DNA of 64,000 nt from Ktedonobacter robiniae (lineage in GTDB: Bacteria; Chloroflexota; Ktedonobacteria; Ktedonobacterales; Ktedonobacteraceae). Location of the stretch: NCBI RefSeq assembly GCF_016587375.1, contig NZ_BNJG01000001.1:4160001-4224000 (forward strand). The letters run 5' to 3'. The notes beneath the pieces were generated by a model. It was not told the DNA's origin, ran no database searches, and saw only the letters and a program-made list of their open reading frames with translations. The translations under genes were made by a program, and so were the position numbers. This document shows positions 1-8,952 of the stretch, piece by piece. The stretch's first letter is position 1. Each line of letters opens with the position of its first letter.

Positions 1-113
1 TCGCGTGGCGGCTCCTGTGCCCTGGCCTGTCGTTGTAGCTCCTCTAGTGGTACCTCTTGTTTACGCGCTTCGAGGTCGAGACGCGTTTGTGTGACGATGC
101 GATCAAGAAACAT
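1..113 (-). CDS. trpC: Indole-3-glycerol-phosphate synthase, N-terminal part
   Basis: The first 37 codons of TrpC run off the left edge of the window. The N-terminus reads MFLDRIVTQTRLDLEARK, the usual opening of indole-3-glycerol-phosphate synthase, which closes the ring of carboxyphenylamino-deoxyribulose phosphate in tryptophan synthesis. The start ATG lies only 4 bases after the trpD stop, with AGGTGA as ribosome binding site. It is the fifth gene of a trpS-trpE-trpG-trpD-trpC unit. The assignment rests on a short stretch plus operon position. Confidence 0.85.
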   Translation of the reverse strand, partial: MFLDRIVTQTRLDLEARKQEVPLEELQRQARAQEPPR

Positions 114-117
114 AATT

Positions 118-1161
118 TCACCTGGCGATTGATTGCGTACACTCTATAACATCGGCGAGGGTGCGCCTGGCTTTACCTTCGCGTAATGTGGACTGGGCAA
201 GTTTGATGCCTTCATGGATCGAAGGCACAAGGTCATTGGCATAGAGCGCCGCCCCCGCGTTCAGGCAGAGCATATGCGTCTTCGGGTTGTCGCTATAGTC
301 GCTGAGGAGCGTGCGTAGCATCTCGGCGCTCTCGGGCGCGTTTCCTCCCTTAAAGGCGGCGCGGTCGCTGATCAGGGGTAGGCCAAAATCCTCCGGTGTG
401 ATGCTGTATTCGCGCGTTTCCGCGCCCTGGCGCACCTCGCAGACATAGGTTGGCGCGCTCAGCGAGCATTCGTCCAGGCCATCGGCCCCATGCACGATGA
501 GAGCATGCTGGCAGCCCAGGCGCAACAGAACCTCGCCCATCTTGCGCATCACGCTACGGTCGGGAACGCCCAGGACCTGGTAGCTGGTGTGCGCCGGATT
601 GGTGAGCGGGCCAAGGATGTTGAAGATGGTGCGAATGCCAACCTCGCGCCGGGTGGGACCAATATATTTCATGGCCGGGTGATAGGCTGGTGAGAACATA
701 AAGCCGAATCCGACCTCGTCGACGCAGCGCGCGATCTCTCGCGGCCCCAGATCAATCTTCATGCCCATAGCCTCCAGCACGTCCGCGCTCCCACAATGGC
801 TGGTGGCCGAGCGGTTACCGTGCTTGGCGACCTTTGCTCCCGCCGCGGCGGCGATAAGACCCGTGCCCGTGGAGACATTAAAGGTTCCCGCCTGGTCGCC
901 ACCCGTGCCACAGGTGTCGAGTGCTCGGGCCTGGCTCTGCTCATCGAGATGGACCTGGACGGCCTTATCGCGCATGACGCGCGCCATGCCCGCGATCTCT
1001 TCAATGGTCTCGCCACCGGGGCGTATACGCAATACGGCCAGGAACGCGCCCATCTGGGAGGGCGTGGCGACTCCCGTCATCAGTTCTTCCATGACTTCGG
1101 CGGCTTCGTCTTCGTTCAGGGTACCGCCGCTGGCGATATGCCCGATTGCCTCTCGTATCAT
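118..1161 (-). CDS. trpD: Anthranilate phosphoribosyltransferase
   Basis: This enzyme transfers phosphoribose from PRPP to anthranilate, the second committed step of tryptophan synthesis. At 347 aa it has normal family length. The PRPP/anthranilate-binding segment DTCGTGGD lies near residue 82, followed by FNVSTG and the conserved KHGNRS and GPLTNP segments. It starts about 50 bases downstream of trpG with an AGGAGAG ribosome binding site and is followed after 4 bases by trpC, so all appear co-transcribed under the T-box ahead of trpS. Confidence 0.97.
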   Translation of the reverse strand: MIREAIGHIASGGTLNEDEAAEVMEELMTGVATPSQMGAFLAVLRIRPGGETIEEIAGMARVMRDKAVQVHLDEQSQARALDTCGTGGDQAGTFNVSTGTGLIAAAAGAKVAKHGNRSATSHCGSADVLEAMGMKIDLGPREIARCVDEVGFGFMFSPAYHPAMKYIGPTRREVGIRTIFNILGPLTNPAHTSYQVLGVPDRSVMRKMGEVLLRLGCQHALIVHGADGLDECSLSAPTYVCEVRQGAETREYSITPEDFGLPLISDRAAFKGGNAPESAEMLRTLLSDYSDNPKTHMLCLNAGAALYANDLVPSIHEGIKLAQSTLREGKARRTLADVIECTQSIAR

Positions 1162-1212
1162 TGCTCGCTCTCTCCTCGTTTTCTGCCTGTCGGCCTCGTG
1201 CCCCAGGCGTCC

Positions 1213-1776
1213 TTACCGGGTTAAAAAATTGCGTAACAACTCTTTTCCTGCTGTTGTGATGATAGATTCGGGGTGAAACTGGACGCCCTCCACGGGATAC
1301 TCGCGGTGGCGCAATCCCATAATCAGGCCGTCCTCCGTCTGGGCCGTGATCTCCAGCGCCTCTGGCAGGGTTTCACGCTCGACGATGAGGCTATGGTAGC
1401 GCGTGGCCTCAAAGGGTTTTGGCAGTTCTTGAAAGACGCCCTGGTTATCGTGATAGATGAGGGCCGTCTTCCCATGCACCGGCTCTGGCGCGCGAATAAC
1501 GCGTCCGCCATACACCTGTCCAATGGCCTGGTGTCCCAGGCAGACGCCCAGTAGCGGTGTGCGCGCACCAAAGCGCTCGATCACCTGGCACGAGATGCCC
1601 GCCTCATTTGGCGTGCAGGGCCCCGGCGAGATGACGATGCGCTCCGGATGGAGCTCCTCAATCTCATCAAGCGTGATCTGGTCATTGCGCTTGACGAGGA
1701 CCTCCGCGCCTAGCTCTGCCAGGTACTGGTAGAGGTTATAGGTAAAGCTGTCGTAGTTATCGATGAGCAGCAACAT
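1213..1776 (-). CDS. trpG: Anthranilate synthase component II (glutamine amidotransferase)
   Basis: This is the class I glutamine amidotransferase subunit that delivers ammonia to TrpE for anthranilate formation. The N-terminus LLLIDNYDSFTYN is typical of TrpG/PabA. The nucleophile elbow GVCLGHQAIG holds the catalytic Cys, and HPESI near the C-terminus holds the His-Glu pair. I place the start at the ATG at 1776 rather than at an upstream ATG, because homology begins there and AAGGACC sits at proper spacing inside the end of trpE. The trpE stop and this start are separated by one base, indicating translational coupling. The protein is 187 aa. Confidence 0.96.
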   Translation of the reverse strand: MLLLIDNYDSFTYNLYQYLAELGAEVLVKRNDQITLDEIEELHPERIVISPGPCTPNEAGISCQVIERFGARTPLLGVCLGHQAIGQVYGGRVIRAPEPVHGKTALIYHDNQGVFQELPKPFEATRYHSLIVERETLPEALEITAQTEDGLIMGLRHREYPVEGVQFHPESIITTAGKELLRNFLTR

Positions 1777-1777
1777 C

Positions 1778-3388
1778 TTATTGGTCCTTCCCGCTGGGTA
1801 GCGCGACCGTGGCAGCATGCGCCTGGAGATATTCGCGCGTAATGTTCTCGGCCTCGTCTACGGCGCGCATCTGGGCGCGAGCCTTGTTGACACTCTCCTG
1901 GTATTCCTTGGTTGGGTCCGAGTCGGCGACGACGCCACCACCGGCCTGCACATAGGCCACACTATCTTTGATTACCATGGTGCGCAGGGCTATGGCCGTC
2001 TCCTGGTTCCCGTTATGGCTAAAGTAGCCAACCGCTCCCGCATAAAGTCCGCGCTGGTCGCCCTCCAGCTCGCTGATAATCTCCATGGCGCGAATCTTGG
2101 GCGCGCCCGACACCGTTCCCGCCGGGAAGCCCGCGCGCAGGGCCTCAAATGGCGAGACATTCTCTCTCAGCTTGCCTGTGACGTTCGAGACCAGGTGCAT
2201 GACATGTGAATAGCGCTCAATGGTCAGGAATTCATCGACCTTGACGCTGCCAGGCTCGCTCACGCGTCCCACATCGTTGCGCCCCAGGTCTACCAGCATG
2301 ATGTGCTCCGCTTGCTCCTTAGGGTCCTGGCGTAGCTCGTCGGCCAGTTGCTGATCACTGAGGTAGTCTCCGCCTCGCGGTCGTGTGCCCGCGATAGGTC
2401 GAATCGTGACCTCCTCGTCTTCGTAGCGCACCAGTAGCTCTGGCGATGCCCCCACCACATAGAAGTCTTGCAGGTCGAGGTAGAACATATAGGGTGAGGG
2501 ATTGATGGCTCGTAGCGCCCGGTAGACCGTAAAGGGGTCAGCCGTGATGCGGCGGCTGAAGCGTTGCGAAGGGACAATCTGGAAGGCGTCGCCGGCTTTG
2601 ATATATTCAATCGAGCGGCGTACCATCTCCTCGTACTCCTCCTGCGTGCGATTGGAGGCCCAGGGCTCGGATTTCTGTTCCAACTGCTCCGGCTCTGGCA
2701 GGGGAACGCGTACCGGCTGGCGCAGGCGCTGCTGCACATCCTCAAGGATGGCACTGGCCCGCTGGCATTCGGCTTGTAGGTCTGGCGCATCCAGGTGCAG
2801 GTGCGTGATCACGCGCACGCGCTGCTTGACATGGTCAAAGACCAGCACTGTCTCCGTAAAAACAATCACCGACAGCGGCAGATCGAGCGTGTTTTTCACG
2901 GGTACGGGCACGCGTTCAAAGCGCGAGACCGCCTCATAGGAGAGGTAGCCGACGCTGCCACCAAAGAATTTGGGCAGTTCGTTGGGCGCCATGTCGGGCG
3001 GCAAGACCAGTCGGTACTGCCCCAACTCCTGCTCAATCAGGGTCAGGGGATCGTGGCAGGGAACCTCTTCTCGGCGTGTGTTGACCTCGCCCCGCTCATT
3101 CTTGCTCATCTTGAGCAGGGTCGCGGTCTCTTCGCGGTGCACCATGACCATGTAGGGGTCAATGCCGATGAATGAATAGCGTGCGACTTGCTCTCCCCCG
3201 GTGACGCTTTCGAGGAGAAAGCTATAGGGATTCTGGGCCGTTTTGCAATACGCGGAAACAGGGGTCTCCATGTCGGCCAGGATATCACAATAGAGGGGCA
3301 GTATGGGTCTGCTCTTGCTGACATCCTGACTACCCGTCTCTATGTCATACAGCCTTTGAATTTCGGCGAGCGATGGCGAGTATAGCAT
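1778..3388 (-). CDS. trpE: Anthranilate synthase component I
   Basis: TrpE makes anthranilate from chorismate with ammonia supplied by TrpG. The chorismate-binding C-terminal half is clear: DAFQIVPSQRFSR, IAGTRPRGG, AGTVSGAPK and GLYAGAVGYF are conserved motifs. The N-terminal regulatory region has LLESVTGGEQVARYSFIG, the LLES segment linked to tryptophan feedback binding in this family. I take the ATG at 3388 (MLYSPSLAEI) as start because GAAGGA precedes it at 9 bases and homology begins there, giving 536 aa. A hairpin lies in the 70-base gap to trpS. Confidence 0.96.
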   Translation of the reverse strand: MLYSPSLAEIQRLYDIETGSQDVSKSRPILPLYCDILADMETPVSAYCKTAQNPYSFLLESVTGGEQVARYSFIGIDPYMVMVHREETATLLKMSKNERGEVNTRREEVPCHDPLTLIEQELGQYRLVLPPDMAPNELPKFFGGSVGYLSYEAVSRFERVPVPVKNTLDLPLSVIVFTETVLVFDHVKQRVRVITHLHLDAPDLQAECQRASAILEDVQQRLRQPVRVPLPEPEQLEQKSEPWASNRTQEEYEEMVRRSIEYIKAGDAFQIVPSQRFSRRITADPFTVYRALRAINPSPYMFYLDLQDFYVVGASPELLVRYEDEEVTIRPIAGTRPRGGDYLSDQQLADELRQDPKEQAEHIMLVDLGRNDVGRVSEPGSVKVDEFLTIERYSHVMHLVSNVTGKLRENVSPFEALRAGFPAGTVSGAPKIRAMEIISELEGDQRGLYAGAVGYFSHNGNQETAIALRTMVIKDSVAYVQAGGGVVADSDPTKEYQESVNKARAQMRAVDEAENITREYLQAHAATVALPSGKDQ

Positions 3389-3419
3389 GCTCAAAATCCT
3401 TCTCTCTGTTCTGGCGGAG

Positions 3420-3444
3420 CTTCTGAAGTGAATCACTTCAGAAG
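3420..3444 (-). terminator. Intercistronic hairpin between trpS and trpE
   Basis: An 11-bp perfect stem (CTTCTGAAGTG) with a 3-base loop sits in the gap between trpS and trpE. No T-run follows in the direction of transcription, so it could be a processing or partial attenuation site that sets the trpS to trpE ratio rather than a full terminator. Confidence 0.5.
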
Positions 3445-3459
3445 CCCTTTCACTTTGTG

Positions 3460-4509
3460 TTAACCCAGACCTACAACTGTTTTGACGTTGCGAACTGTCT
3501 CCTGCGCGCTGGGGCGAACCGCGTCCGCTCCTTGCTTAAGGATGTTTTCCAGTTCACCCATGTCATTGATATATTCGTAGTAGCGTTTCTGAATAGGTTC
3601 CAGCGTGGCAACGAGCTGCTCGGTGAGCGTGGCCTTGAAGTCTCCATAGCCCTTGCCCTCGAATTCGGCTTCGATCACCGCCTGCTCTTTGCCCGTGATC
3701 GCCTGATAGATGCCTAGCAGACTGGTGATGCCGGGGCGCTGGGGATCAAACTTCACCAGGCGCTCAGAATCTGTCTGCGCGCGTCCGATCTTCTTCTTAA
3801 TGACCTTGGGATCATCCAGCAGGTTGATGCGCGACTGCGGATCCGGATCGCTCTTGCTCATCTTCTTGGTTGGCTCGCTCAGCGACATAATGCGCGCCGC
3901 AACGTCGCGAATCTGTGCCTGCGGTAGCGTAAAGACTGGCTGCTTGTAAAGGCTATTGAAGCGCTGGGCGATATCGCGTGTCAGCTCGACGTGCTGACGC
4001 TGGTCATCACCAACGGGGACATAGTGCGCGTGGTAGAGCAGGATATCGCTGGCCATCAGGACTGGGTAGCTATACAGGCCGTTGCTCACGCTATCCGGAT
4101 CATCCGCCGCCTTGGTTTTGAACTGCGTCATGCGGTTCAACCAGCCCATAGGAGTGAAGCAATTGAGAATCCAGCTCAGCTCGGCGTGTTCCTGGACGTG
4201 CGACTGGACAAACAGTTTGCAGTGTTCCAGGTCAAGTCCCACCGCCAGGTAGAGCGCCGCCAGCTTGCGTGTATTCTCGTGCAGCTCTCTGGCGTCGATG
4301 GGCAGGGTAATCGCGTGCAGGTCAACGATACAAAAGATGTTTTCGTACTGTGCCTGCCCCTCGACCCAGTTGCGGATGGCTCCCAGGTAGTTGCCCAGGT
4401 GAATATTTCCGGTCGGTTGCACACCCGAAAAGGTGCGTTTCTTCACGGGAGGCTTGCCAGTTCCCGCCGCTAGCTGCTCAGTGGCTTTCGCATTCATCTC
4501 AATCGTCAT
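3460..4509 (-). CDS. trpS: Tryptophanyl-tRNA synthetase
   Basis: This class I aminoacyl-tRNA synthetase charges tRNA-Trp. The HIGH-like motif appears as GNIHLGNYLG near residue 34, and the KMSKS loop as KKMSKSDP in the middle of the protein. At about 349 aa it has normal bacterial length. An upstream in-frame ATG at 4524 exists, but MTIEMNAK at 4509 has the better-placed GGAG. It heads the trp operon and follows a T-box leader with a Trp specifier. Placing the synthetase gene and the biosynthetic genes under one tRNA-sensing switch is functionally coherent. Confidence 0.96.
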   Translation of the reverse strand: MTIEMNAKATEQLAAGTGKPPVKKRTFSGVQPTGNIHLGNYLGAIRNWVEGQAQYENIFCIVDLHAITLPIDARELHENTRKLAALYLAVGLDLEHCKLFVQSHVQEHAELSWILNCFTPMGWLNRMTQFKTKAADDPDSVSNGLYSYPVLMASDILLYHAHYVPVGDDQRQHVELTRDIAQRFNSLYKQPVFTLPQAQIRDVAARIMSLSEPTKKMSKSDPDPQSRINLLDDPKVIKKKIGRAQTDSERLVKFDPQRPGITSLLGIYQAITGKEQAVIEAEFEGKGYGDFKATLTEQLVATLEPIQKRYYEYINDMGELENILKQGADAVRPSAQETVRNVKTVVGLG

Positions 4510-4546
4510 TGCTCCATCTCCCAAGAAAACATGTATTTACAGAAAA

Positions 4547-4941
4547 CAAAAAACGCCTCTCATCCCCCACAGGGACGAGAAGCGTGTCGCTTTCGTGGTA
4601 CCACCCTTGTTCAGATTATCCGCCAGTATCGTGTTGTTTTGCTGCCTAACTTGCTTTTCTAGGTTGCGAATAATCCCTCTTTGCCGGATACGGCCTCGTC
4701 AGAGCGCTCAATCTTTTTCTCTACTTCTGGCTCTGTCCTGGTGACATATCCTGTCCTCGATAACGGGGGACGTTCCGAAAGAGTACTACTAATTCTATCG
4801 GCGTAGAACGTTCGCTCTTTAGCTTGCAGGCCCATTCCATAGCTGTGCTGATATCGGTTTCCACCATCCCCGACTCTCTGGCATCGTCGACAGGCTATGT
4901 ACTTTTCCTGTTCATCGCGTTCGGTCTTTCTTTGTGCGTAT
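4547..4941 (-). ncRNA. T-box riboswitch, tryptophan specifier (UGG)
   Basis: This leader RNA precedes trpS and should bind uncharged tRNA-Trp to permit read-through. On the minus strand the stem I region carries AGAGAGTCGGGGATGGTGG and GAAACC elements, then a specifier loop reading GAA-UGG-GCC with UGG at 4834-4832. The diagnostic T-box sequence GGGTGGTACCACG is at 4606-4594. It is followed by a GC-rich terminator stem (4554-4584) and a T-run at 4553-4547. An antiterminator formed by the T-box sequence would compete with this terminator. The leader spans nearly 400 bases, long but within the known range. Confidence 0.95.
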
Positions 4942-4947
4942 GAAAAA

Positions 4948-4976
4948 AGTATAGTAACAAATTTGTGTTCTGTCAA
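4948..4976 (-). promoter_or_regulatory. Strong sigma-70 type promoter of the trp operon
   Basis: On the minus strand TTGACA (4976-4971) and TATACT (4953-4948) are separated by exactly 17 bases. Transcription would begin close to 4941, immediately before the T-box leader. Confidence 0.85.
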
Positions 4977-5004
4977 GTGCTATATGCGCGCATTTTCGCT
5001 TTCT

Positions 5005-5748
5005 TCATTCATATTTTTCCATCAGAGCCTTTACACTTTTGACATATGTATGATTGAAGATGCCGTAGTGATCCAGGTTCCAGGAGCCTTCGTTATAGGC
5101 GCTGACCACCTTGTCCAGGTCGCCATCATAGCGCTCCCACAATTTGTAGAGGTAATACGTTCCCAGGCGGATGTTATCCTCAAGCTTATAGGGGTCGCGC
5201 CTCGTACTAATGGTACTGTTGAGCGCCTTCGCCGTATAGGGCATAAGTTGCATGACACCAATGCCGCCGTCCTTGGCGATGACGTGCTGTTTCCAGCCGC
5301 TTTCCTGCCAGGCAATTGCCAGAACAAGGTCCGCTGGAAGACCATAGTCGTTCGCGTACTGGCGCAGCATATCTTCCACCTGTGTTTTTGAGGAGCTTTC
5401 CAGTGCTGTGTAGGCATACCAGCGTATGCTTCCATCTTCTAATATTCCAGCTTCTTGTATCGTTTGGGGCAGACAGAGCTGCTGGCCATAGAGAATCAGG
5501 TTCATATTCAGCAGGTAATTAGCCTGGGCGATATCCGCTAATGAGACCCCAGATTGTTGCGCGATATGATTGAGGTTATCTCCCACCTGGACCGTATACC
5601 ACCTGCACTCCTTGCCCGCACCTGGATCGGCTGCGAAGGTCTGGAAGTGGAGAAAACTCACCGTAAACAGGAAGAGGAGCAAGACACCCAACAACGGCGA
5701 TGGCAGTATCCCTCTGCCCCTTCTCTTCTGCAAAAAGTATTTTCTCAT
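5005..5748 (-). CDS. Secreted LysM and lytic transglycosylase (SLT) domain protein
   Basis: This is a likely cell-wall enzyme that cleaves the glycan strands of peptidoglycan. Residues 15-40 form a signal peptide or membrane anchor (GVLLLFLFTVSFLHFQTFA). A single LysM domain follows at about 49-94 (WYTVQVGDNLNHIAQQSG). The C-terminal half is an SLT fold: AIAWQESGWKQHV contains the expected catalytic Glu, followed by GIGVMQLMP and a final SAYNEG. At 247 aa it is compact. It could act in growth, spore germination or septum remodelling; the sequence does not say which. It is transcribed away from the DtxR gene. Confidence 0.88.
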   Translation of the reverse strand: MRKYFLQKRRGRGILPSPLLGVLLLFLFTVSFLHFQTFAADPGAGKECRWYTVQVGDNLNHIAQQSGVSLADIAQANYLLNMNLILYGQQLCLPQTIQEAGILEDGSIRWYAYTALESSSKTQVEDMLRQYANDYGLPADLVLAIAWQESGWKQHVIAKDGGIGVMQLMPYTAKALNSTISTRRDPYKLEDNIRLGTYYLYKLWERYDGDLDKVVSAYNEGSWNLDHYGIFNHTYVKSVKALMEKYE

Positions 5749-5863
5749 CTTGCACTACCCCTCCCCTTACAACTTTCTGCCTCCAACACATCTTTACTAT
5801 AAACTCCTCTTGTATAAACACATACCAACTCTTAATATCTTTTCGCGCCTGCGGCGCTCGCCT

Positions 5864-5926
5864 GGGTAGGGAGTGTGATGCATGGTGGCAGCCGCAAGCT
5901 GCCACCATGCATCACACTCCCTACCC
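5864..5926. repeat. 29-bp perfect inverted repeat in a divergent intergenic region
   Basis: The arms 5864-5892 and 5898-5926 are exact reverse complements of 29 bases around a 5-base loop (CGCAA). They lie between two divergently transcribed genes, where a terminator would not be expected. No T-run flanks either side and I see no second copy in the window. It may be a cruciform, a transcription barrier or a very small mobile repeat. Confidence 0.9.
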
Positions 5927-6036
5927 TTCTGCTGTGCTGAAATAGCGCTCTTGACGGCTTTTTCCCTGCATGTTACAGTGAGGGAAAATGTCTACGCATA
6001 TGACTGGCTAGCAAGTTTGGAGAAACGGGGCCAAGA

Positions 6037-6756
6037 ATGATGAAAGCAGGCGAAGCGCTGAGCGCGACGGTCGAAGAATATCTGGAAAGCATCTATAACA
6101 TGAGCGTTGAAGGCGAACTCGTGATTGGCGCGCGTCTGGCCGAGAAATTTGGGGTCTCCGCGCCTACCGTGACGGAGATGCTAAAACGCCTGGTGAAATC
6201 TGGATACATTGAGATGGACAGCAAACGCCATATCACCCTTACTGAGGCTGGTTATGAGGCGGCGGAGGCCGTGCTACGCCGTCACCGCCTGACCGAACGT
6301 TTCCTGGTGGATATGCTGGGAATGCAGTGGCACCAGGTGCATGAAGAGGCCTGCCGCCTCGAGCACTTTATCTCTGGCGCGGTCGAGTCGCGTGTAATTG
6401 CTAGCCTCGATCTGCCTCAGACCTGCCCCCATGGGAACCCTATCCCCGGTATCGTTCCCAATGCTCGCACCTATCTCAAGGATAATCATGCCCTGCGCCT
6501 CTCCAGTGTTTCCGAGGGGCAGCAAGTTACTGTGCTCTGTATCTCGGAAGTCGTTGAGGATGAAGAGGCGTTGATCCTCTACCTGCATCAGAAAGGCATT
6601 ACCCCTCGTATGCATGTGACCGTGCTCTCGCAGGAGCATGTGGAGCCTGATGTCGATCCCACTGCTCGTGGCGAGCAGTTCTTGCTACAAGTGGATGGAC
6701 GCCAGGTCGCGATTAGCAAGGCTTCTGCCGCTAAAATCTGGGTCGTTGCCAACTAA
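6037..6756 (+). CDS. DtxR/MntR-family metal-dependent transcriptional regulator
   Basis: This is a metal-sensing repressor, expected to bind iron or manganese and control uptake genes. The N-terminal winged helix runs from VEEYLESIYNM through LAEKFGVSAPTVTEMLKRL to SGYIEMDSKRHITLT. A dimerisation domain follows with RHRLTERFLVDMLGM and the metal-ligand region EEACRLEHFIS. CPHGNPIPG is the family-typical ligand loop, and the C-terminus from about residue 155 looks like an SH3-like FeoA domain. No metal transporter is adjacent, so its targets are elsewhere. The upstream region holds the large palindrome at 5864-5926, which is too long to be a usual DtxR operator. Confidence 0.92.
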   Translation: MMKAGEALSATVEEYLESIYNMSVEGELVIGARLAEKFGVSAPTVTEMLKRLVKSGYIEMDSKRHITLTEAGYEAAEAVLRRHRLTERFLVDMLGMQWHQVHEEACRLEHFISGAVESRVIASLDLPQTCPHGNPIPGIVPNARTYLKDNHALRLSSVSEGQQVTVLCISEVVEDEEALILYLHQKGITPRMHVTVLSQEHVEPDVDPTARGEQFLLQVDGRQVAISKASAAKIWVVAN

Positions 6757-7038
6757 AGCCCATTCCCTCTTGCTAACGGGCCTTCTCATCTTACACTTCT
6801 TGTCAGGACCAGTCTGCTTCTATTGCTCACATGTAGGCGCGTGCTTTAGCAGCGCGAGCAACATCAGGCTGGTCTTTTCGTCTCATTCTTGGACGAGATC
6901 GACGCATATTTGCTATACTGCCTAAAAATAAGGATGTTGGCCTCGTTCTCTTCTTTACGGCGAGAACAAATATATCTGTGCGTCTAAATACTTACTACTT
7001 ATCCGAAAACCCTGGGCGCGCGGCCGCTGTACCCCCGA

Positions 7039-8742
7039 ATGGGGGTTGGGTTTCGGAATAAGATCTTAGCGAGATTGTGTGAAAATGTTATGAATGATGA
7101 GCATGAATCTTCTCAGTTGAGACCTTCCCTGGATGCAGAGTGGCAGAAGGCACCAGCACAAAAAAGACGTGCAGGCGTGACCTTGTCTGAAGAGTCAGTC
7201 AATGCACAGACCGAAAATTCGCGTCGAGACTGGCTCATTGGGATAGGCATGGTGCTCTCCTTTATGCTCTACTATCTGCTAGGAAATACCAATCTCCCCT
7301 TTGGGATCTTGAACGATCCCCATGTTGTGCCAGCCTCGTTCCTGCCCTTCCTGGGCCTGCCTTTTCTCCTTATATTTCTGGTCCTGGCCTGGATGCGCCT
7401 CCCTCTGGCCCTGGCACTCTTTCCATTGACGCTGCCCTATTTTCAGGATCATTACCCAAAGACTGTCTACAAAACTCTGCATTTTAGCCTGGCCGAGATC
7501 GCCATCTTTTCCCTCTTTGCGCTGGCGCTGGGACAGCTTGTCTTGAAGAAGGAGGTGCGCGCCTCTTTCTCCTGGCGGGCGCTGCGTGAGCGTCTCGGCG
7601 CCTTCCTGCTCCCGGCTGCGATCTTTCTGCTCGCGGCCTGTGTCTCAGTCGTCATTGCCTATTCACGTAGCAATGCCCAGGTGGCCCTGCGCAAAGAAGT
7701 GCTGCTGCCGCTGCTCTATGTCGTGCTGGTCCTGGGCTATATTCGCACACCACGCCAGGTGACAAATCTGCTCAAGGGGCTTATTGGCGCGGGTCTGATG
7801 ATCGGCCTCTTTGGTGTGATTCAGTATTTCTTCATGAAGAATACCCTGGCTCAAGAGGCTGATGGCGTGCGCATTCATACCGTTTACGGCAATGCGAATA
7901 ATATCGGCCTCTTTATCGATTATGGGCTTCCCATTGCCCTGGCCTGGCTGGTAGCGCTCAAGCTCTCCTGGCGCCAGCGCCTCCTGGTGCTTGTGCTCTG
8001 CCTCCCCATGCTGATCTCGATTTTTCTGACGCAGTCGCTCGGGGCCTGGCTGGCCCTGGGAGCCGCGCTCCTCTTCATCGTTGCGCTCTCCCTGCCCAAT
8101 CGCAAAGTCTTGCTGATCGCGACGGTTGCCTTGCTGGTCGTCGCTGGTGCAGCCTTGGCCCTCTATCATGACCGCATTCTCAACTTTGTCTTTGAACGCC
8201 ACGCTGGCCATGGCGTGGGTACAGCCGAGAAGCGTATTTACCTCTGGCAGACTGCCTGGCACATGATTCAGGATCATCCCTGGTTTGGCGTTGGCCTGGA
8301 TAACTGGCTCTGCCACTATAGCCCCAATAAAATATGCCGTACCTCGCTACCTCACTACTGGATTACCAATGATCCTGTCACGGGCGCCTGGACGGGGATG
8401 AGTGATGAGCCAACGCTCTCGCATCCACATAACATCTTCTTGCATGTATGGGTCAGCATTGGGATCTTTGGCCTGCTAGCCTTTATAGGGGTGTTGATAC
8501 TCTTCTTCTGGACCTTCTCTCGGATCCTGTTGCGTCTTCGTACAGCCCCACTGGCTGAGCGGGCTGCCTATCGCTGGCTGGTGGTTGGTGTTGGTGCCTC
8601 TATGGTGGCGGCCCTGGTGCAGGGCCAGATCGATAGTGCCTTCCTGGAACAGGATCTTGCCTACTGTTTCTGGTTGCTGTGTGCCGCGTTGCTCATTCTG
8701 CGCCAGCTCACACAGACCGCCTGGTGGCGCGAAAAAGCCTAG
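7039..8742 (+). CDS. O-antigen ligase / Wzy-like polytopic membrane protein
   Basis: This is an integral membrane protein of 567 aa with roughly 12 hydrophobic segments. The signature of the O-antigen ligase (Wzy_C) family lies in the second half: a large loop with RIYLWQTAWHMIQDHPWFGVG and then HPHNIFLHVWVSIGIFGLLAF. Such proteins join or polymerise sugar chains at the outer face of the membrane; in a monoderm the substrate would be a capsule, wall polymer or glycoprotein glycan. The N-terminal 50 residues are hydrophilic. ATG at 7090 is an equally possible start; neither has a strong ribosome binding site. No glycosyltransferase genes are adjacent. Confidence 0.85.
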   Translation: MGVGFRNKILARLCENVMNDEHESSQLRPSLDAEWQKAPAQKRRAGVTLSEESVNAQTENSRRDWLIGIGMVLSFMLYYLLGNTNLPFGILNDPHVVPASFLPFLGLPFLLIFLVLAWMRLPLALALFPLTLPYFQDHYPKTVYKTLHFSLAEIAIFSLFALALGQLVLKKEVRASFSWRALRERLGAFLLPAAIFLLAACVSVVIAYSRSNAQVALRKEVLLPLLYVVLVLGYIRTPRQVTNLLKGLIGAGLMIGLFGVIQYFFMKNTLAQEADGVRIHTVYGNANNIGLFIDYGLPIALAWLVALKLSWRQRLLVLVLCLPMLISIFLTQSLGAWLALGAALLFIVALSLPNRKVLLIATVALLVVAGAALALYHDRILNFVFERHAGHGVGTAEKRIYLWQTAWHMIQDHPWFGVGLDNWLCHYSPNKICRTSLPHYWITNDPVTGAWTGMSDEPTLSHPHNIFLHVWVSIGIFGLLAFIGVLILFFWTFSRILLRLRTAPLAERAAYRWLVVGVGASMVAALVQGQIDSAFLEQDLAYCFWLLCAALLILRQLTQTAWWREKA

Positions 8743-8761
8743 AAAAGGAAAAGTGGGGAGT

Positions 8762-8812
8762 GCAGAGGGGCATCAGCCCCCTCTGCGTCATTTCCCTCCC
8801 GCCGCAGGCGGG
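8762..8812 (+). terminator. Tandem hairpins after the O-antigen-ligase-like gene
   Basis: GCAGAGGGGC pairs with GCCCCCTCTGC (one bulge), and shortly after CCCGCC pairs with GGCGGG around GCA. The position 20 bases past the stop codon suits a terminator, though no clear T-run follows. Confidence 0.5.
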
Positions 8813-8952
8813 ATGAAGCCCTTTCAGACGAAATTGTACAGAGTAGACTAGTCTTTTGTGAGCAGCCTCACAGTAGGAATGCGAGGCCGCTCATAGCTAT
8901 CTTTTCCCAATCCCTGTTACACTACAAAAAGAGTTTTTTCGGGAGAAGATAT

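Noticed and set aside
4561..4900. Open frame of about 105 codons on the minus strand within the T-box leader
   Set aside because: It lies wholly inside the structured leader RNA and has no protein character.
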